In this document: positions 19,566-28,541 of the stretch, piece after piece
How the letters are laid out: each line of letters starts with the position of its first letter
Position numbering within the stretch: position 1 is the first letter of the stretch
Source: Lactiplantibacillus plantarum EGD-AQ4
GTDB taxonomy: Bacteria > Bacillota > Bacilli > Lactobacillales > Lactobacillaceae
DNA: 55,166 bases
Direction: 5' to 3'
Assembly (NCBI RefSeq): GCF_000463075.2
Contig: NZ_AVAQ01000013.1
Location: 1-55,166 of the forward strand
Program-made: the position numbers and the translations under genes
The notes under the pieces: generated by a model
Told to the model about the DNA's origin: nothing
The model's input: the letters and a program-made list of their open reading frames with translations, nothing else
Database searches by the model: none

Positions 19566-19628
19566 CAGCACCATCAGCGTCGTTTCGAAAATTCACGAGT
19601 CAACTTCGAAACAGCCGCCACGGTGCTG
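19566..19628 (-). terminator. Long hairpin between queA and tgt
   Basis: An imperfect stem of about 24 bp, CAGCACC...TTTCGAA with TTCGAAA...GGTGCTG, with a loop of about 15 nt, followed on the minus strand by TTCTTTT. It could terminate or attenuate queA transcription ahead of tgt. It lies in the 304-bp gene-free interval 19435-19738, where nothing else is seen. Confidence 0.55.
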
Positions 19629-19738
19629 TCATTATCATTTAATCATTGTCATTGGCTGAAATTACGGGACGCAGTGCACCATTCGCGTTGCACCATACAA
19701 GCAGTATCCCGCGCTTCAACAAAAGTTGCACTCACTTG

Positions 19739-20773
19739 CTAGTGAATGAACATTGCATCGCCAAAGCTGAAGAACCGGTACTTCTCGTCAATGGCGTGTT
19801 GGTAGGCCTTCAAAATCATATCACGACCCGTGAAAGCAGCCACCAGCATCACTAGGGTTGACTTAGGTAAGTGGAAGTTGGTGATAAAGGCATCGACGAC
19901 TTTCCATTGATAACCGGGTTTGATGAAAATATCTGTCCAACCAGAATCTGGCTTAATTTCACCATCAAATTTGCTCCCAATCGTTTCCAAAGTCCGAATT
20001 GAAGTCGTCCCAGTGGCGATGATGCGGCCACCATTTTGGCGAACTTCATTCAACGTTTTAGCAGCGTCTTCGTCTAATCGGTAGAATTCACTGTGCATCT
20101 TATGGTCATCAATATTATCTTCTTCAACTGGCCGGAACGTTCCCAGTCCAACGTGCAGCGTCAAATAAACCAATTTGACCCCCTTATCTTGGACCTTTTG
20201 CAACAATTCTTTGGTCCAGTGGAGCCCAGCAGTTGGTGCCGCGGCAGAACCATTTTCCTTAGCATAGACCGTTTGGTAACGATCAGGGTCATCGAGTTTT
20301 TCCTTGATATATGGTGGTAGCGGCGTCTCGCCTAAACTTTCAAGAATTTCCATGAAGATGCCATCATAATGGAATTCAATCATCCGAATACCGTCTTCTT
20401 TTTCAGCCGTGACAGTCGCCGTTAACTTACCATCACCAAATGAAATCACCGTACCGACCTTGGCCCGTTTGGCAGGCTTCATCAGGGTCTCCCATTCATC
20501 ACCCTCAGTGTTGTGAAGTAAGAGCACTTCGGCATGACCACCGGTTTCTGGCTTAACGCCGTACAAGCGTGCTGGCATGACCCGCGAGTTGTTCATGACA
20601 ACTGCGTCACCAGGGTTAAGTTGATCGATAATATCATAGAAATGCTTATCTTGCATTTCACCCGTTTTGCGATCTAACTCTAATAACCGGGAGCTGTCGC
20701 GTTTTTTGATTGGTGTCTGGGCGATTAGTTCGTGTGGTAAATCATAATCAAAATCTTCAAGTGTTAAACTCAT
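19739..20773 (-). CDS. queA: S-adenosylmethionine:tRNA ribosyltransferase-isomerase
   Basis: 344 aa, full length. Family segments: [25 protein letters not shown] at the N-terminus, [23 protein letters not shown] and [11 protein letters not shown]. It transfers the ribosyl part of SAM onto preQ1 in tRNA to give epoxyqueuosine. Starts 11 nt after ruvB, so ruvAB-queA form one operon. Confidence 0.97.
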   Translation of the reverse strand: MSLTLEDFDYDLPHELIAQTPIKKRDSSRLLELDRKTGEMQDKHFYDIIDQLNPGDAVVMNNSRVMPARLYGVKPETGGHAEVLLLHNTEGDEWETLMKPAKRAKVGTVISFGDGKLTATVTAEKEDGIRMIEFHYDGIFMEILESLGETPLPPYIKEKLDDPDRYQTVYAKENGSAAAPTAGLHWTKELLQKVQDKGVKLVYLTLHVGLGTFRPVEEDNIDDHKMHSEFYRLDEDAAKTLNEVRQNGGRIIATGTTSIRTLETIGSKFDGEIKPDSGWTDIFIKPGYQWKVVDAFITNFHLPKSTLVMLVAAFTGRDMILKAYQHAIDEKYRFFSFGDAMFIH

Positions 20774-20784
20774 GTTGTGACCTC

Positions 20785-21801
20785 TTATCCTAATTTATTT
20801 TGCGGGTATGGGAACCCTAAATGTTGATAGCCCTTGATCGTGACGACCCGGCCGCGTTGCGTGCGTTTTAGAAACCCAATTTGTAATAAATAAGGTTCGA
20901 CAACTTCGGCAATCGTATCCGTTTCTTCTCCAATATTGGCTGCAATTGTCGCCAGCCCGACTGGTCCACCGTCGTAGTACTCTAGCATCGTCCGCAACAA
21001 TTTGTTATCCGTTTCGTCTAAGCCAGCATCATCGACGCGCAAGTAAGTTAGCGAGCGGTCAACGATGGCCTCGTCAATAGCGTCCTGATCCGCAACTTCC
21101 GCAAAGTCGCGAATCCGTTTGAACAACCGGTTGGCGATTCGTGGCGTTCCGCGTGAGCGCCGTGCGATTTCGTGCGCACCAGACGGCTTGATACTCGTCT
21201 GAAAAATGTCGGCTGTCCGCTTGACAATGTCCGTCAAATCGTCAACTTCGTAGTAAGCCATATGTTCCACGATTCCAAACCGATCCCGTAACGGTGCGGA
21301 CAGCATTCCCGCGCGAGTCGTCGCACCAATCAACGTGAATGGCGGCAATGGAAAATGAACCGGATGTGCGGTCGGCCCTTGACCGACGACAATGTCGACA
21401 AAGAAATCTTCCATCGCAGAGTACAACATTTCTTCCACGATTTTAGGTAATCGATGAATCTCATCAATAAATAAGATATCACCAGGTTGTAATTCGTTCA
21501 AGAGTGCGACTAAATCGCCAGGTTTTTCGATGGCTGGGCCACTGGTCGTCCGAATATTGACCTGCATTTCATTAGCAATCACCATCGCTAACGTCGTCTT
21601 CCCAAGACCGGGTGGACCGTAAAGTAAGACGTGGTCTAATGATTCTTCACGCTTACGAGCAGCCTCAATATACACGCTCAGCTCATGTTTGACGCGATCC
21701 TGACCAATATACTGGGCTAACGTTTGCGGACGCAGCGATTTTTCTAACGACGCTTCTTCGTCATTGGCCTTATCACCAGATAATAACTTGTCATCGTCCA
21801 T
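20785..21801 (-). CDS. ruvB: Holliday junction DNA helicase RuvB
   Basis: 338 aa. AAA+ motifs: Walker [10 protein letters not shown], Walker [10 protein letters not shown], sensor 1 [10 protein letters not shown], arginine-finger region PLRDRFG; a C-terminal winged helix ends [13 protein letters not shown]. Hexameric motor that drives branch migration with RuvA. 16 nt after the ruvA stop with GGAGGGG before the ATG. Confidence 0.97.
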   Translation of the reverse strand: MDDDKLLSGDKANDEEASLEKSLRPQTLAQYIGQDRVKHELSVYIEAARKREESLDHVLLYGPPGLGKTTLAMVIANEMQVNIRTTSGPAIEKPGDLVALLNELQPGDILFIDEIHRLPKIVEEMLYSAMEDFFVDIVVGQGPTAHPVHFPLPPFTLIGATTRAGMLSAPLRDRFGIVEHMAYYEVDDLTDIVKRTADIFQTSIKPSGAHEIARRSRGTPRIANRLFKRIRDFAEVADQDAIDEAIVDRSLTYLRVDDAGLDETDNKLLRTMLEYYDGGPVGLATIAANIGEETDTIAEVVEPYLLQIGFLKRTQRGRVVTIKGYQHLGFPYPQNKLG

Positions 21802-21817
21802 TCGTTACCCCTCCTAT

Positions 21818-22429
21818 CTACTTCTTCATCAATAATCGTAAGCCTTCACTCAACAACGCATTTGTATCAGATGCGTGAGTTTGACTGAAGGTTTCCAACT
21901 TCTTCGTCACTTTTTTGACGTCCGCTTTAGAGTAGCCGAGTGCTTCCAAGGCAGCCAAGGCATCCGCCAGCGCACCGTCAACTGCTGGTGTTTCAACATC
22001 CAACGCCGTTTGGCCGGTTACGTCAACGTTCAAATCATTCAATTTACCTTTTAAATCCAAAACAATTTGTTGGGCGGTCTTCTTGCCAACCCCAGGGAAA
22101 CTCGTTAAATAGGTCGCGTTTTCTTGATTGATTGCTTGAATCAGACCCGCATGATCATTATTGGCTAAAATTGCCAAAGCCGACTTCGGACCGATTCCAG
22201 AAACGCCGAGCAGCTTTTCAAACAAAGCCTTTTCATCCGCATCAAAGAAACCAAACAGGCTCATGCCGTTGTCACTTACGGCTTGATGGATATACATTTT
22301 AACGTCAGTTTGCCCCACTTGGTAACGGTATGGATTAGCCGTCAACACCTTGTAACCGATGCCGCTAACTTCAATTACCACATACCCGGGGGTCACATCG
22401 GTCACTTGACCGAGAAAATATTCATACAC
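21818..22429 (-). CDS. ruvA: Holliday junction DNA helicase RuvA
   Basis: 203 aa from the GTG at 22429, which has AAAGGAG upstream and begins YEYFLGQV like the family; the frame stays open 31 codons further. OB-fold (1-62), helix-hairpin-helix pair (LLGVSGIGPKSALAIL, LTSFPGVGKKTAQQIVLDL), flexible linker, and a C-terminal domain III contacting RuvB. Binds Holliday junctions as a tetramer. First gene of ruvAB-queA; repeat copy B lies upstream. Confidence 0.95.
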   Translation of the reverse strand: MYEYFLGQVTDVTPGYVVIEVSGIGYKVLTANPYRYQVGQTDVKMYIHQAVSDNGMSLFGFFDADEKALFEKLLGVSGIGPKSALAILANNDHAGLIQAINQENATYLTSFPGVGKKTAQQIVLDLKGKLNDLNVDVTGQTALDVETPAVDGALADALAALEALGYSKADVKKVTKKLETFSQTHASDTNALLSEGLRLLMKK

Positions 22430-22470
22430 AGGGAAAACTCCTTTAAATAAAACGTATGTTTGCTTGCTAA

Positions 22471-22479
22471 ATTGTACCA
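22471..22479 (-). promoter_or_regulatory. ruvA: Extended -10 promoter of ruvA
   Basis: TGGTACAAT on the minus strand lies 42-50 bp before the ruvA start; no good -35 is seen. Confidence 0.5.
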
Positions 22480-22825
22480 CATTACATGTTCCAACGTGTA
22501 GTATTAGTTGGGTTGATGTCACTTAACCCACTGGCAGTTCCTTCATTTCTGTATTTTACTAGCAATCTAGTCGTCAGTGTCTTGACGCTTTGTGCTAATA
22601 ATTATTTGTCATGAATTATGATTAAAACATGTAAGTTCAAGGGCTGCCAGCTGAAACCCGCTGGAAACAGTGCGAGTTACCGTAAACTTTCTGTGGTGGA
22701 TGCGTCCTACACCAGCTTACAGGCATTTCTGACAACGCTGGAACGTGGTGGACACAGATTTAAGCCGACAAACCACGTCTTAAATACTGGTCTTTCACGT
22801 TAGCTGCAGTATGGATGAAACGTGT

Positions 22826-22931
22826 TCGGGTCAGACTGGGACTTCCGGTTCGCTACGCCAGAACGCCAAGCGGAAATTCACCGCTTAACGCTCTAGCTAG
22901 GCTAATCCTCAGTCCCAACCCGTCTGAACCT
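22826..22931 (+). repeat. Nested small hairpin element inside copy B
   Basis: About 106 bp closed by TCAGACTGGGACT pairing with AGTCCCA-ACCC-GTCTGA, with an inner AAGCGG/CCGCTT hairpin. It interrupts the block that in copy C forms the TTTCAC/GTGAAA hairpin, so it appears to be a small inserted or expanded palindromic unit. Confidence 0.5.
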
Positions 22932-23410
22932 CACACTCTGAAGAACACTTAGCATTATCAGAAACACCTTCCAGCCGGGATGGTATTCGAAAGGCAGACA
23001 TGTGTGGACCCAACTTTTGATGACATGGTCGTTGGTTCTCAGTAGACAGTCATTTTAACATTCAACAATCAGAATGGTTTCTACCGATTGCTCAGCTTCC
23101 TAAACCATGATTTAATACTTCGGACACGCAGTTTCACTGAAATTGTTAGAATTTTCTCTAGTCCCCGGAGATAGGAAAGTCTCGAATTCTAAACGAAAGT
23201 CATTTTATTTACAAATTTCAACACGAGTTAACATTGAAATTTGTAATCTTGCGATGAGCGAATAATATTCAGATAATCTTTTCAGTAATTAATTGCCATC
23301 AGTCACCATCCGTACCGAATAAGTCTCAGCCTGAAGGGCCAGTCACTTAATATTCAGTGGTCAATTGTACCCAGATAGGTGGCTGTTCATCTGCCACTCG
23401 AATGGATTCC

Positions 23411-23576
23411 CGACTGTAGGGGCTGGCTGACAATGCTCAAGGGCGAAATTCTTCTTGTCCGGGTGAATTTCCCGGGCTAGAAGAAGACTCGTATTTGAAA
23501 TTGCGCAGTGGTCTTCTGCGTGAGTTCAAATCGATGTCCGCCCTGTTCCAGCGTTGTCAGCCGGCCCCGGAAGTCG
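23411..23576 (+). ncRNA. Predicted structured 3' module of repeat copy B
   Basis: Same architecture as in copy A but with changed paired bases: P2 outer arm TTCTTCT/AGAAGAA instead of TTATTCT/AGAATAA, and inner arm CCGGG/CCCGG instead of AGAAG/CTTCT. Closing stem arms GGGGCTGGCTGACAA and TTGTCAGCCGGCCCC are retained. Confidence 0.5.
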
Positions 23577-23750
23577 GAATAAGGAGATCACCGGCTGACG
23601 AACAAGTAAGCCAACCAACTTGCATGTTTTAATCATAATTCATGACAGCTCAACTCACACAATCTATTTTGGCACCCCTACACCATGCACTAATGCTTGC
23701 CGGCATGCGGCCATCGTGCTATGCTCAAAACCTTAGGAGGTATTATCGAT

Positions 23751-24266
23751 ATGCAAATCAAGCCATTTACGGCGCTATTGCCGAGCGCATCCGGTCTAAC
23801 TAAAATTCAAACAGCTGCCACTGACTGGACGGCTGATGATCAGCACGTTCAACCCGGTGAAAGCTATTACTGGTATGAACTGACGCACAATGGTATTCAC
23901 CAGTGGCGCCTAATTGCGAGCTGGCCTGTTGACCAAACAGTGACAACAATGGTGCCCGGTACTATCAATACTGTCCTGTACCAACAACAACCAGTTATCG
24001 AAATGCTCATTGATGACTGGGTCGGCCATTTTGCACCAGTTGTTGAGGTCACTGACCCTGAAAACGTGACCCACCGGTTATGGCAGATAACTGAATCCGA
24101 AGTGAACGCTGATATTACTGCTGCAATGGCCCCCATCACACCACAAAAAACTTGGCTGACGAGTGTAAGCACATCGCTTGTTATGTTGGTAGCGACCACG
24201 GAATGGCAGAAATTTCCAGAACCACCCGCAATTCCCGAGCAATTAATTGCGATGGCAACCGTGTAA
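23751..24266 (+). CDS. Hypothetical protein resembling a shortened DUF1015 protein
   Basis: 171 aa from the ATG with AGGAGG 10 nt upstream; an open extension of 18 codons upstream is disfavoured. It starts IKPFTALLPS and continues ESYYWYELTHNGIHQWRLIAS and VTDPENVTHRLWQITESEV, which recall DUF1015 proteins (IKPF-A-RP; YYVYR; GVRHRLW). The YIADGHHR-type segment and the C-terminal half of that family are missing; the last 35 residues are unlike it. It may be a remnant or a divergent stand-alone protein. It lies beside repeat copy B. No function proposed. Confidence 0.6.
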   Translation: MQIKPFTALLPSASGLTKIQTAATDWTADDQHVQPGESYYWYELTHNGIHQWRLIASWPVDQTVTTMVPGTINTVLYQQQPVIEMLIDDWVGHFAPVVEVTDPENVTHRLWQITESEVNADITAAMAPITPQKTWLTSVSTSLVMLVATTEWQKFPEPPAIPEQLIAMATV

Positions 24267-24332
24267 GTTATCTTAGCCTCGATTAGCTTCATTGATCAAA
24301 ATATAACTTGCCCAGGTGTCTTTGACTGGGCC

Positions 24333-24386
24333 ACTAAAACAGCCTGCTCCCGAATCTTGCTGGATTCTAGCGCAGACTGTTTTTTA
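24333..24386 (+). terminator. Terminator after the DUF1015-like gene
   Basis: An AAACAG...CTGTTTTTT hairpin with an inner AATC/GATT arm, about 70 bp past the stop. Confidence 0.65.
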
Positions 24387-24440
24387 TAAATTCTCGTCTC
24401 AATCCATCATCCAACCAATAAATTCCTGAAAAACTAAAAA

Positions 24441-24497
24441 AAGTGAGCGGCTACTAAACACACTGTTCAAAACATGCGTTAGTCATGCCACCCACTT
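24441..24497 (-). terminator. Terminator of the yfhO-like gene
   Basis: On the minus strand AAGTGGGTGGC pairs with GCCGCTCACTT and runs into seven T. Confidence 0.75.
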
Positions 24498-24516
24498 GTT
24501 TAAATTACAACATTAA

Positions 24517-27500
24517 TTAGTCACGCTTCCGTGGTCGTCGCCGAATCCATAGCCAAGCAATACCAATCAGCCATAATAAGCCTGCAACTAGACTCAACCA
24601 TGTCCCTAATTTCAAACCAGGTGTGCGATAAGTCAGTTCGATATGATGATTGCCAGCCGCCAAGCGTGCGCCAACAAACCCTTTATTCACAACTTGGGTC
24701 TGCACTATACGACCATCGACACGTAACTGCCAACCGGTCGAATATGGAATCGACGTGGTCAATACGGTCGCGTGCTTAGTCGTTGTCGTCCCTGTGATGC
24801 GATTGTTCGTCACATGCTGATGTTTCAAGCCACTTTTCTGCAAACGGCGCGTCTCTCGATGCGTCGTCTTACCAAGTGGTACCGCCACTAATTTGGCCGA
24901 TTTAAACCGCAAACTTCGAATGCTCGTGAAGTTTAACGTAATCAGTTGCCGGGCACGCTTGCTGTAGCCGAGGTTGATGACCGCAGAAGTCCGTGGTTCA
25001 TAATCGGACATATTGGTCGTTCCTAGCTGGCTGAAAGTTGTTTGATTGTCCGTTGTTTGCGCGGTCAGTGAATAGCCACTGGCACTTAAATTACCCTTTA
25101 AGCCGTCACGCAAATCATTAAGTCGATCCACTTTGGTATAGGGCCGCGACGTAAAGACGGTCGTGTTTTGACTCGTCTTCAGCGCGTGTTTGATCGATGA
25201 GCGCCGGTAGCTAATCCCATCAAGAACCAAGTACAATTCCATCTTGCGATAACGCTTAGGATGTTTGATCGTCAATTGGTATGGGAGCTGATGGCCCTGA
25301 ACGTCACTGACCATGCGCGTTAGACCCTTAGCGTTATCTTCCTGATTTTTTTGCACTAGCTTTTGATTGGCGGCAATCAGATTCAGTAACCGATTAGACG
25401 GCTTCGTTAACCCGGTCGCAGGCGTCAAACTTTCCCGCTGTTCAGGTGTCAGCGTAATCGTGTCAGCCGGCAACTTAGTCAACGCGTTATTGGAAGACCC
25501 AGTCGCATGTTGATTACGATAAATAACGACTTTATCTAGCGTATCCAAGACATTCGTCGTATCGGCTTGAACGGTGTAATCAACCGTTTTACCACTCACA
25601 GTTGGTTTGACCGATTTCACGCCAGTTGCATGGGTCGTCGTGACCGCGCCCTGAAGCAAGGCCTGTTCACGATCGACCGCACTGAGCTGGTTAAAGGCGT
25701 GCTGGCTGATTTGTTGCCGCTGCGTATAAACTAGCGGCAAGGCATTCTTGGACTTCAATAAAATCGTCCCCGTGTGATTGCTCATGCCATAAATAAATTT
25801 ATCTGCAAAGATCTTCGGCTCACCCGTCTTCATTTTTACGACTTCATAACCAGCTGGTAGCGCCTGCTTTTTCAACTGGTCTTCACGGGCAAACAAATAT
25901 TTAACGCCCAACAAATTGTACATCGTCGTGCGGCCATCTAGTGATCCTAATGGTGAATTCATGGCGTATTCCGAATTGCCCAAGGCTTGGCTGAAGGCAC
26001 CGACATAGCCATTTTGCACTGAGAAATAGGAGCCGACCGTGTGCGTCCCCAAAACCATCGGTACGTCACTTTCAGCCGAACGCATCGTGTAATAATTAGG
26101 CGCGAGTGCCGTCCGATAAAACTGACCACTCGTTGACAGTCCTTTTTGCGCACCGTCAAAGTAATTTTTGACCCACTTCATCGCCGCACCCTGCCGCAAT
26201 TGCTCGGTACTGTTAGAATTCGTGTTGATACTCAACCACCCGAGGCCGTTATTTGCTAGGTTTAACGTCACAACACCGAGCAAGAGCACGTAAAATTGTC
26301 GTTTGGATAAATTCAACGCGCGCTTCGCCAGTAACACCCCAATTAAGGCCAACAGAATCAAATAGGTCGCAATGTCATGCTTACGAATGTTGAGATAAAA
26401 GCCATTGATGACCCAAATCAAAATCAGCAAACCACCACTAACACCCGCCAACCATTTTAAATCCGTCGCGGTTAGGTCGGTCACGTGATCCATAAAGGCC
26501 ATCGTCGCATAGGCAAACACCAACGTCGCCATTAACAACCACCGATTCGATGGCGTGGAAAAGACGTTAAATACCGCAGCAAACTGTGGCAACAAAATAC
26601 CGACCATCATCGCCAAAATGACCCAGTTAAGCACCCAATAGCGTTTAAAATGCCGTAATGTATAAATAACCGCAATAAAACTGATACTGCTTAGCCCTAA
26701 CGTGACCCAGTACTGCACGCTGCCACCGTTAGTCAGAAGCCGATTAGGTAAATTAACATAATAATTAATTGGATAACTCGTTAGTCCGTTGGCAAAATTA
26801 AAACTAGCACGGGTCGCATTTAGCATCGCTAATAACGTTGGCACCAGTAACACCCCTGCCATGGTAGCGCCAAGCATCACTGCAACCAGTAATCGCCAGA
26901 ACAACTGCCAAAACGAACGCATCACTAATTGCGCTCGTCGCCGTGACCAAAAACGAACTAAAGCGTAAATCATGCCACCGAGCGCTAATAAGTACGCAAA
27001 ATAAAAATTGCTCAAAATGACGACAGCCGTAATCAAGCTGAGTGGCAACCAGTGCCGCCCCCGCAACACCCGTTCAATTGCCCAACAGAGCAACGGAAAC
27101 CAAATCATTGGTAGTAAAAAGAATGGATGGTGCATACCCACGTAAAACGTATACGCCGTAAACGTATAAGTCAGTGTGCCGACCAGTTGACTAACTTTTT
27201 TAAAATTGAACTGGCGACTAAAGCCTAAGAAGGCCAAGCCAACAAAATACAGTCGCAATAAAATCAAGGCTTGGTACGCCCATTCCAGATGAGATGGCGA
27301 TACCAAAGCCACTAAATAATTGAACGGATCACCAACGACATAGTAGGCAAATGTCGTTAATTGATCGGCCCCCAAGCCGAGATTCCACGACCAGCTAAAT
27401 AATTGCTGGGGGTGGTGTTGTAAGATCCGTTGAAATTCCAACAAAATTGGGAAGTGTTGGGCAATCCCATCTACTTCCCAAATCAGCGTTCGCCCTGCTA

Positions 27501-27588
27501 AAAAAAGCCCGCTGTAAGTTATCGTGGCAATCACCACAAACATCGCGGTATACCAGACGGCTAGTGGTATTTTTCGTGCTGTCTTCAA
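24517..27588 (-). CDS. YfhO family multi-pass membrane protein
   Basis: 1023 aa. About 12-13 hydrophobic helices in the first ~470 residues (starting AVWYTAMFVVIATITYSGLFL), a large extracytoplasmic domain (~480-985), and a last helix (WLSLVAGLLWLIGIAWLW) before a basic RRRPRKRD end. This is the YfhO/GT-C-like layout; DGIAQHFP and the LGLGADQLTTFAYYVVGDPFNYL segment are typical. Bacillus YfhO decorates lipoteichoic acid with sugar on the outer face, so a cell-envelope glycosyltransferase role is likely. TTG start with AGGGGA upstream. Exact substrate unknown. Confidence 0.85.
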   Translation of the reverse strand: MKTARKIPLAVWYTAMFVVIATITYSGLFLAGRTLIWEVDGIAQHFPILLEFQRILQHHPQQLFSWSWNLGLGADQLTTFAYYVVGDPFNYLVALVSPSHLEWAYQALILLRLYFVGLAFLGFSRQFNFKKVSQLVGTLTYTFTAYTFYVGMHHPFFLLPMIWFPLLCWAIERVLRGRHWLPLSLITAVVILSNFYFAYLLALGGMIYALVRFWSRRRAQLVMRSFWQLFWRLLVAVMLGATMAGVLLVPTLLAMLNATRASFNFANGLTSYPINYYVNLPNRLLTNGGSVQYWVTLGLSSISFIAVIYTLRHFKRYWVLNWVILAMMVGILLPQFAAVFNVFSTPSNRWLLMATLVFAYATMAFMDHVTDLTATDLKWLAGVSGGLLILIWVINGFYLNIRKHDIATYLILLALIGVLLAKRALNLSKRQFYVLLLGVVTLNLANNGLGWLSINTNSNSTEQLRQGAAMKWVKNYFDGAQKGLSTSGQFYRTALAPNYYTMRSAESDVPMVLGTHTVGSYFSVQNGYVGAFSQALGNSEYAMNSPLGSLDGRTTMYNLLGVKYLFAREDQLKKQALPAGYEVVKMKTGEPKIFADKFIYGMSNHTGTILLKSKNALPLVYTQRQQISQHAFNQLSAVDREQALLQGAVTTTHATGVKSVKPTVSGKTVDYTVQADTTNVLDTLDKVVIYRNQHATGSSNNALTKLPADTITLTPEQRESLTPATGLTKPSNRLLNLIAANQKLVQKNQEDNAKGLTRMVSDVQGHQLPYQLTIKHPKRYRKMELYLVLDGISYRRSSIKHALKTSQNTTVFTSRPYTKVDRLNDLRDGLKGNLSASGYSLTAQTTDNQTTFSQLGTTNMSDYEPRTSAVINLGYSKRARQLITLNFTSIRSLRFKSAKLVAVPLGKTTHRETRRLQKSGLKHQHVTNNRITGTTTTKHATVLTTSIPYSTGWQLRVDGRIVQTQVVNKGFVGARLAAGNHHIELTYRTPGLKLGTWLSLVAGLLWLIGIAWLWIRRRPRKRD

Positions 27589-27823
27589 ATCAGGTTCCCC
27601 TATCTTGTCATTACGTTGTCATCGTAATCCCCATATTTTGCCGTTAAGAACAATGCTCTTATTTTACCATGAACCCTTCTTCACTGTGACGCTACCGAAA
27701 AATCTTAACAAAATTCGTAACTAGGTGACGCCTGTTTTGCTGGATCATTGCAATACTCGAGCGAAGTATTGACGTGATACATTCAAATAAACCGTTTACC
27801 GAGAATCATACCTGGGCATCCGT

Positions 27824-28165
27824 CTACCGCCAATCCCAGTTGTCCAGCGTTTCAATCGTGGTGGTTGGTGGATAGCTTTCAAATAGGCGGACCAACAACT
27901 GTAACGCCTCAGTTGCGTTATCAATCTGGTGACTGATCACGGCAATTTCGGCCGCATCATGTTGTTCCGTGGCCATTTCAAACGCAGCGACTTGTTCATA
28001 TAAATCTAAAACGACTTGTTTGGCCGTTGCGGCATTCGGATGCGCGTTTAATTGCCAAAGCGTTGGCCGCGCGGCGACAAAGCTCGCTGATGCTTCAGGC
28101 AAGTCTGCTAGAAAACAATAAGCAGAATAGGCTTGCCGATAATACAATTTCGTCATATCCATCAT
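27824..28165 (-). CDS. Hypothetical small helical protein
   Basis: 113 aa, not recognised. Predicted mostly helical (YYRQAYSAYCFLADLPEAS, KQVVLDLYEQVAAFEMATEQ, ISHQIDNATEALQLLVRLFES), no signal peptide, acidic, ending DNWDWR. GGGGAG lies 5 nt before the first ATG and 8 nt before a second in-frame ATG; either could be used. It has its own consensus promoter (28228-28256), which supports it being real. The 27589-27823 gap downstream shows nothing clear. Confidence 0.6.
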   Translation of the reverse strand: MMDMTKLYYRQAYSAYCFLADLPEASASFVAARPTLWQLNAHPNAATAKQVVLDLYEQVAAFEMATEQHDAAEIAVISHQIDNATEALQLLVRLFESYPPTTTIETLDNWDWR

Positions 28166-28227
28166 ATCAACTCCCCTTTCATCATCGTTACTACCTTGCG
28201 CGTGGCAAGCACTAATGACTTTTTATC

Positions 28228-28256
28228 ATCATAGCGAATCATTTTGGTTCTTTCAA
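28228..28256 (-). promoter_or_regulatory. Promoter of the small hypothetical gene
   Basis: On the minus strand TTGAAA (28256-28251), 17 bp, TATGAT (28233-28228), 63 bp before the ORF. The rest of the gene-free stretch to 28436 holds nothing recognised. Confidence 0.7.
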
Positions 28257-28436
28257 CGGTACGTGCCAACCGTCCTACTGCAGCGAAGCTCGTCTTCACT
28301 GTTCACCTGCAAAAATCGATTTGTGCTCGTTCATACCAATCACAACCAACTGTTTGCGGGTTGCAGCAACGCATAATGTCCCGTCTATCAAGTGCTCATC
28401 CCGGTGTAATCAATATTTGACCGTGATGACTAGACC

Positions 28437-28488
28437 AAACTGGACTTGCCAGAGAACGCTAGTTTCAGAGTTCTGGCAAGTCCAGTTT
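28437..28488 (-). terminator. Terminator downstream of mutL
   Basis: A perfect 17-bp stem (AAACTGGACTTGCCAGA with its complement) and an 18-nt loop, about 55 bp past the mutL stop; weak T-tract (TTTGG on the minus strand). Confidence 0.7.
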
Positions 28489-28541
28489 AGTTGATCAACA
28501 CTTACGTTGTTAAATTGAAATCTGCTCATTTCAGGACATGA

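Larger units (their letters stand above)
22592..23660 (+). repeat. Long intergenic repeat, copy B (full length, with nested hairpin insert)
   Basis: About 1069 bp between ruvA and the DUF1015-like gene, forward orientation. Its ends are near-perfect inverted repeats: GTCATGAATTATGATTAAAA from 22608 reappears as the reverse complement ending at 23646, matching over about 30 bp with one difference. 3' module: closing stem 23411-23437 with 23550-23576, P2 23449-23485, P3 23493-23531. A foldable insert at 22826-22931 is absent from copies A and C. No conserved ORF; a 61-codon open frame at 22618 is not shared. Confidence 0.9.
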
